NCBI GenBank assembly: GCA_946476985.1
Contig: CAMKWS010000003.1
Location: 109,296 to 173,295 of the forward strand
Length of the DNA stretch: 64,000 nt
Reading direction: 5' to 3'
From: an uncultured Acetobacteraceae bacterium
GTDB lineage: Bacteria > Pseudomonadota > Alphaproteobacteria > Acetobacterales > Acetobacteraceae
The notes beneath the pieces were generated by a model that made no database searches, was not told the DNA's origin, and saw only the letters and a list, made by a program, of their open reading frames with translations. The stretch's first letter is position 1, and each line of letters starts with the position of its first letter. This document shows positions 63,036 through 64,000 of the stretch, piece after piece. The position numbers and the translations under genes were made by a program.

Positions 63036-63065
63036 AACCCTCCCCTCCACCGGGAGGGTTTTTTA
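63036..63065 (+). terminator. intrinsic terminator ending the toxin-antitoxin cassette
   Basis: AACCCTCCC (63036-63044), a 7-nt loop and GGGAGGGTT (63052-63060) form a 9-bp stem followed by T-run. It would isolate the cassette from the baseplate gene downstream. Confidence 0.9.
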
Positions 63066-63080
63066 TTGCCCGGAGATTTC

Positions 63081-63434
63081 ATGAAAACATTACAGCTAGA
63101 CGCCGATGCGTGGGACATTACCCTAGACGCGGCGGGGAATATTGCCGTGGCGTCTGATAAAAAAGCCATTCTGCAAGATGTCTGCTCAGCCGCGCGCACA
63201 TGGCTGGGCGAAGCCCTTTACGACACAGGCCAAGGCGTGCCGTATGACACGGATATTCTCCAATCAAACATAGATATTTCCTTCTATGCTTCCGAGGTCG
63301 AGGACGCAGCTTTAGCCGTCCCCGGCGTGGCTGCTGCAACATGCCATCTCGCAAACCCCACAAAAGAGCGTCAGCTTCAAGGCGCAATTGTCATCACCTT
63401 TACTGACGGAAGTACGGATTATGTCCAGTTCTGA
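63081..63434 (+). CDS. baseplate wedge protein (gp25/Gp46-like)
   Basis: The 117-residue protein (MKTLQLDADAWDITLDAAGN) has the pattern of small wedge proteins ahead of the J gene: AILQDVCSAARTWLGEALYDTGQGVPYDTDIL is its central region, ending with GAIVITFTDGSTDYVQF. The ATG at 63081 has GGAG 6 nt upstream. It overlaps the J gene by 14 bp, so the two are coupled. The original neighbour was probably the spike gene before insertion of the accessory cluster. Confidence 0.8.
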   Translation: MKTLQLDADAWDITLDAAGNIAVASDKKAILQDVCSAARTWLGEALYDTGQGVPYDTDILQSNIDISFYASEVEDAALAVPGVAAATCHLANPTKERQLQGAIVITFTDGSTDYVQF

Positions 63435-64000
63435 CATTGTCACAAATATTCCGGCCCCGTCTTTGACAGATGCCGGGTTTGTTGCTCCTTCCGAGCAAGA
63501 CATACTCACCGGCGCATTAGCGGATATCAATGCCGCCTTGGGTGGAGGAGCGAATACCTCTCTCTCTACACCGCAAGGGCAATTAGCTACATCACAAGCT
63601 GCTATTCTGGGCGATGCTTTAAGCGCCATGCTCGCCGTCTTTAACGGCGTGGACCCTGCATCTGCTTCGGGCCGTATGCAGGATGCTATCGGGCGCATCT
63701 ATTTTTTAGAGCGTCACGCAGCAACCGCAACGACTGTAACAGTTCAGGCCTCCGTAAATGGGCAAGGCCAGACCATTGCGGCAGGAACAGTCGTAGCGCA
63801 GGGTAGCGATGGAAACCTCTATGTGGCACCACAAGCCATCACACTCCCTAATACCAACACAGCAAGCTTTGATCTCGTCTGTAAAACGGCAGGGGCCATT
63901 CTCTGCCCAGCCAACAGCCTTACGCTCTATCAAGCGGGGATTGGATTGGCCTCGCTCTCTAACGCCGCACCCGGTGCCACTGGTGCCGATGCCGAGAGCC
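63421..64000 (+). CDS. baseplate J-like protein, N-terminal part (cut by window edge)
   Basis: An ATG at 63421 opens a frame of at least 193 codons running off the right edge. The start (MSSSDIVTNIPAPSLTDAGF, VAPSEQDILTGALADINAAL, PQGQLATSQAAILGDALSAM, RMQDAIGRIYFLERHAAT) matches baseplate J/gp6 proteins that form the wedge ring. The later VQASVNGQGQTIAAGTVVAQ is the usual repeat-like region. It overlaps the wedge gene by 14 bp. Confidence 0.88.
   Translation, partial: MSSSDIVTNIPAPSLTDAGFVAPSEQDILTGALADINAALGGGANTSLSTPQGQLATSQAAILGDALSAMLAVFNGVDPASASGRMQDAIGRIYFLERHAATATTVTVQASVNGQGQTIAAGTVVAQGSDGNLYVAPQAITLPNTNTASFDLVCKTAGAILCPANSLTLYQAGIGLASLSNAAPGATGADAES

Larger units (their letters stand above)
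42450..64000 (+). mobile_element. contractile-tailed prophage (left part; right end outside the window)
   Basis: From the repressor rightward the genes follow a phage morphogenesis order: terminase, portal, head protease/scaffold, capsid, connector, sheath, tube, chaperone, tape measure, baseplate and spike, still running at the window edge. The sheath and baseplate genes mark a myovirus-like particle. The left limit is set at the repressor. dinB may be host or phage; I saw no integrase, attachment repeat or lysis gene in the window. Confidence 0.92.

Noticed and set aside
1..64000. tRNA, rRNA or insertion-sequence genes
   Set aside because: No T-loop consensus, ribosomal RNA stretch, transposase motif or flanking inverted repeats were seen on reading the intergenic gaps.

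Overview
The window is chromosomal DNA of an acetic acid bacterium (Acetobacteraceae, Alphaproteobacteria). The evidence is an alphaproteobacterial gene order (rimP-nusA-ylxR-infB-rbfA-truB), a DUF448/L7Ae fusion, a ComEC without a metallo-beta-lactamase domain, a DUF1491 protein and moderate GC content. A bee- or flower-associated genus such as Saccharibacter or Bombella is possible, but the genus is not established here. The + strand is C-rich over G for most of the window, whichever way genes point, which suggests a single replichore. I saw no tRNA, rRNA, CRISPR array or insertion sequence.

Host part, about 1-42430. (i) 1-6388, minus strand: the translation/transcription operon rimP-nusA-ylxR-infB-rbfA-truB, with a leader that carries an intrinsic terminator directly upstream of rimP. 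(ii) 6586-9464: a three-gene plus-strand unit of unknown function built around a membrane-anchored ClpB-like AAA+ protein. (iii) 9479-11836: an amino-acid ABC importer whose binding protein and permease are fused. (iv) 12036-13457: a fused CcmA-CcmB haem exporter. (v) 13558-15838: aroQ-accB-accC. (vi) 16055-24783: a BrkB/YihY protein, ornithine decarboxylase with a long structured leader, an ABC exporter, endonuclease III, a GT8 glycosyltransferase and ComEC. (vii) 25017-33374: gltX-pyrB-pyrC'-plsY-dprA-topA, with 4-bp overlaps at gltX-pyrB, pyrB-pyrC' and plsY-dprA; the PyrC-like protein has lost its metal ligands. (viii) 33585-42432: an S41 protease, a DUF1491 protein, an OmpA-like porin, a lipoprotein, ParE, an aldo/keto reductase and DinB.

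Prophage part, about 42450 to the right edge. A cleavable S24 repressor lies directly upstream of dinB on the same strand, with 20-bp operator-like sites over its own promoter, over the rightward phage promoter and a related half-site at dinB. To the right follow a small regulator candidate, a strong promoter followed at once by a terminator (lambda pR'-tR' style), terminase, portal, DUF2213 protease/scaffold, head proteins, connector and tail-completion proteins, contractile sheath, tube, tail-assembly chaperone with a -1 frameshift signal, an unusually short tape measure, and baseplate hub, spike, wedge and J genes. The morphogenesis order is that of a small contractile-tailed (myovirus-like) phage. 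Integration and lysis genes are not in the window.

The most unusual stretch is 59317-63065, inside the baseplate operon. Two related Gp138-type spike genes flank two mutually homologous secreted four-cysteine proteins on the opposite strand. A further tiny secreted protein follows, then a probable toxin-antitoxin cassette: a Panacea/SocA-like antitoxin overlapping a two-helix membrane protein and ending in its own terminator. This looks like an accessory (moron) island inserted between spike and wedge genes.
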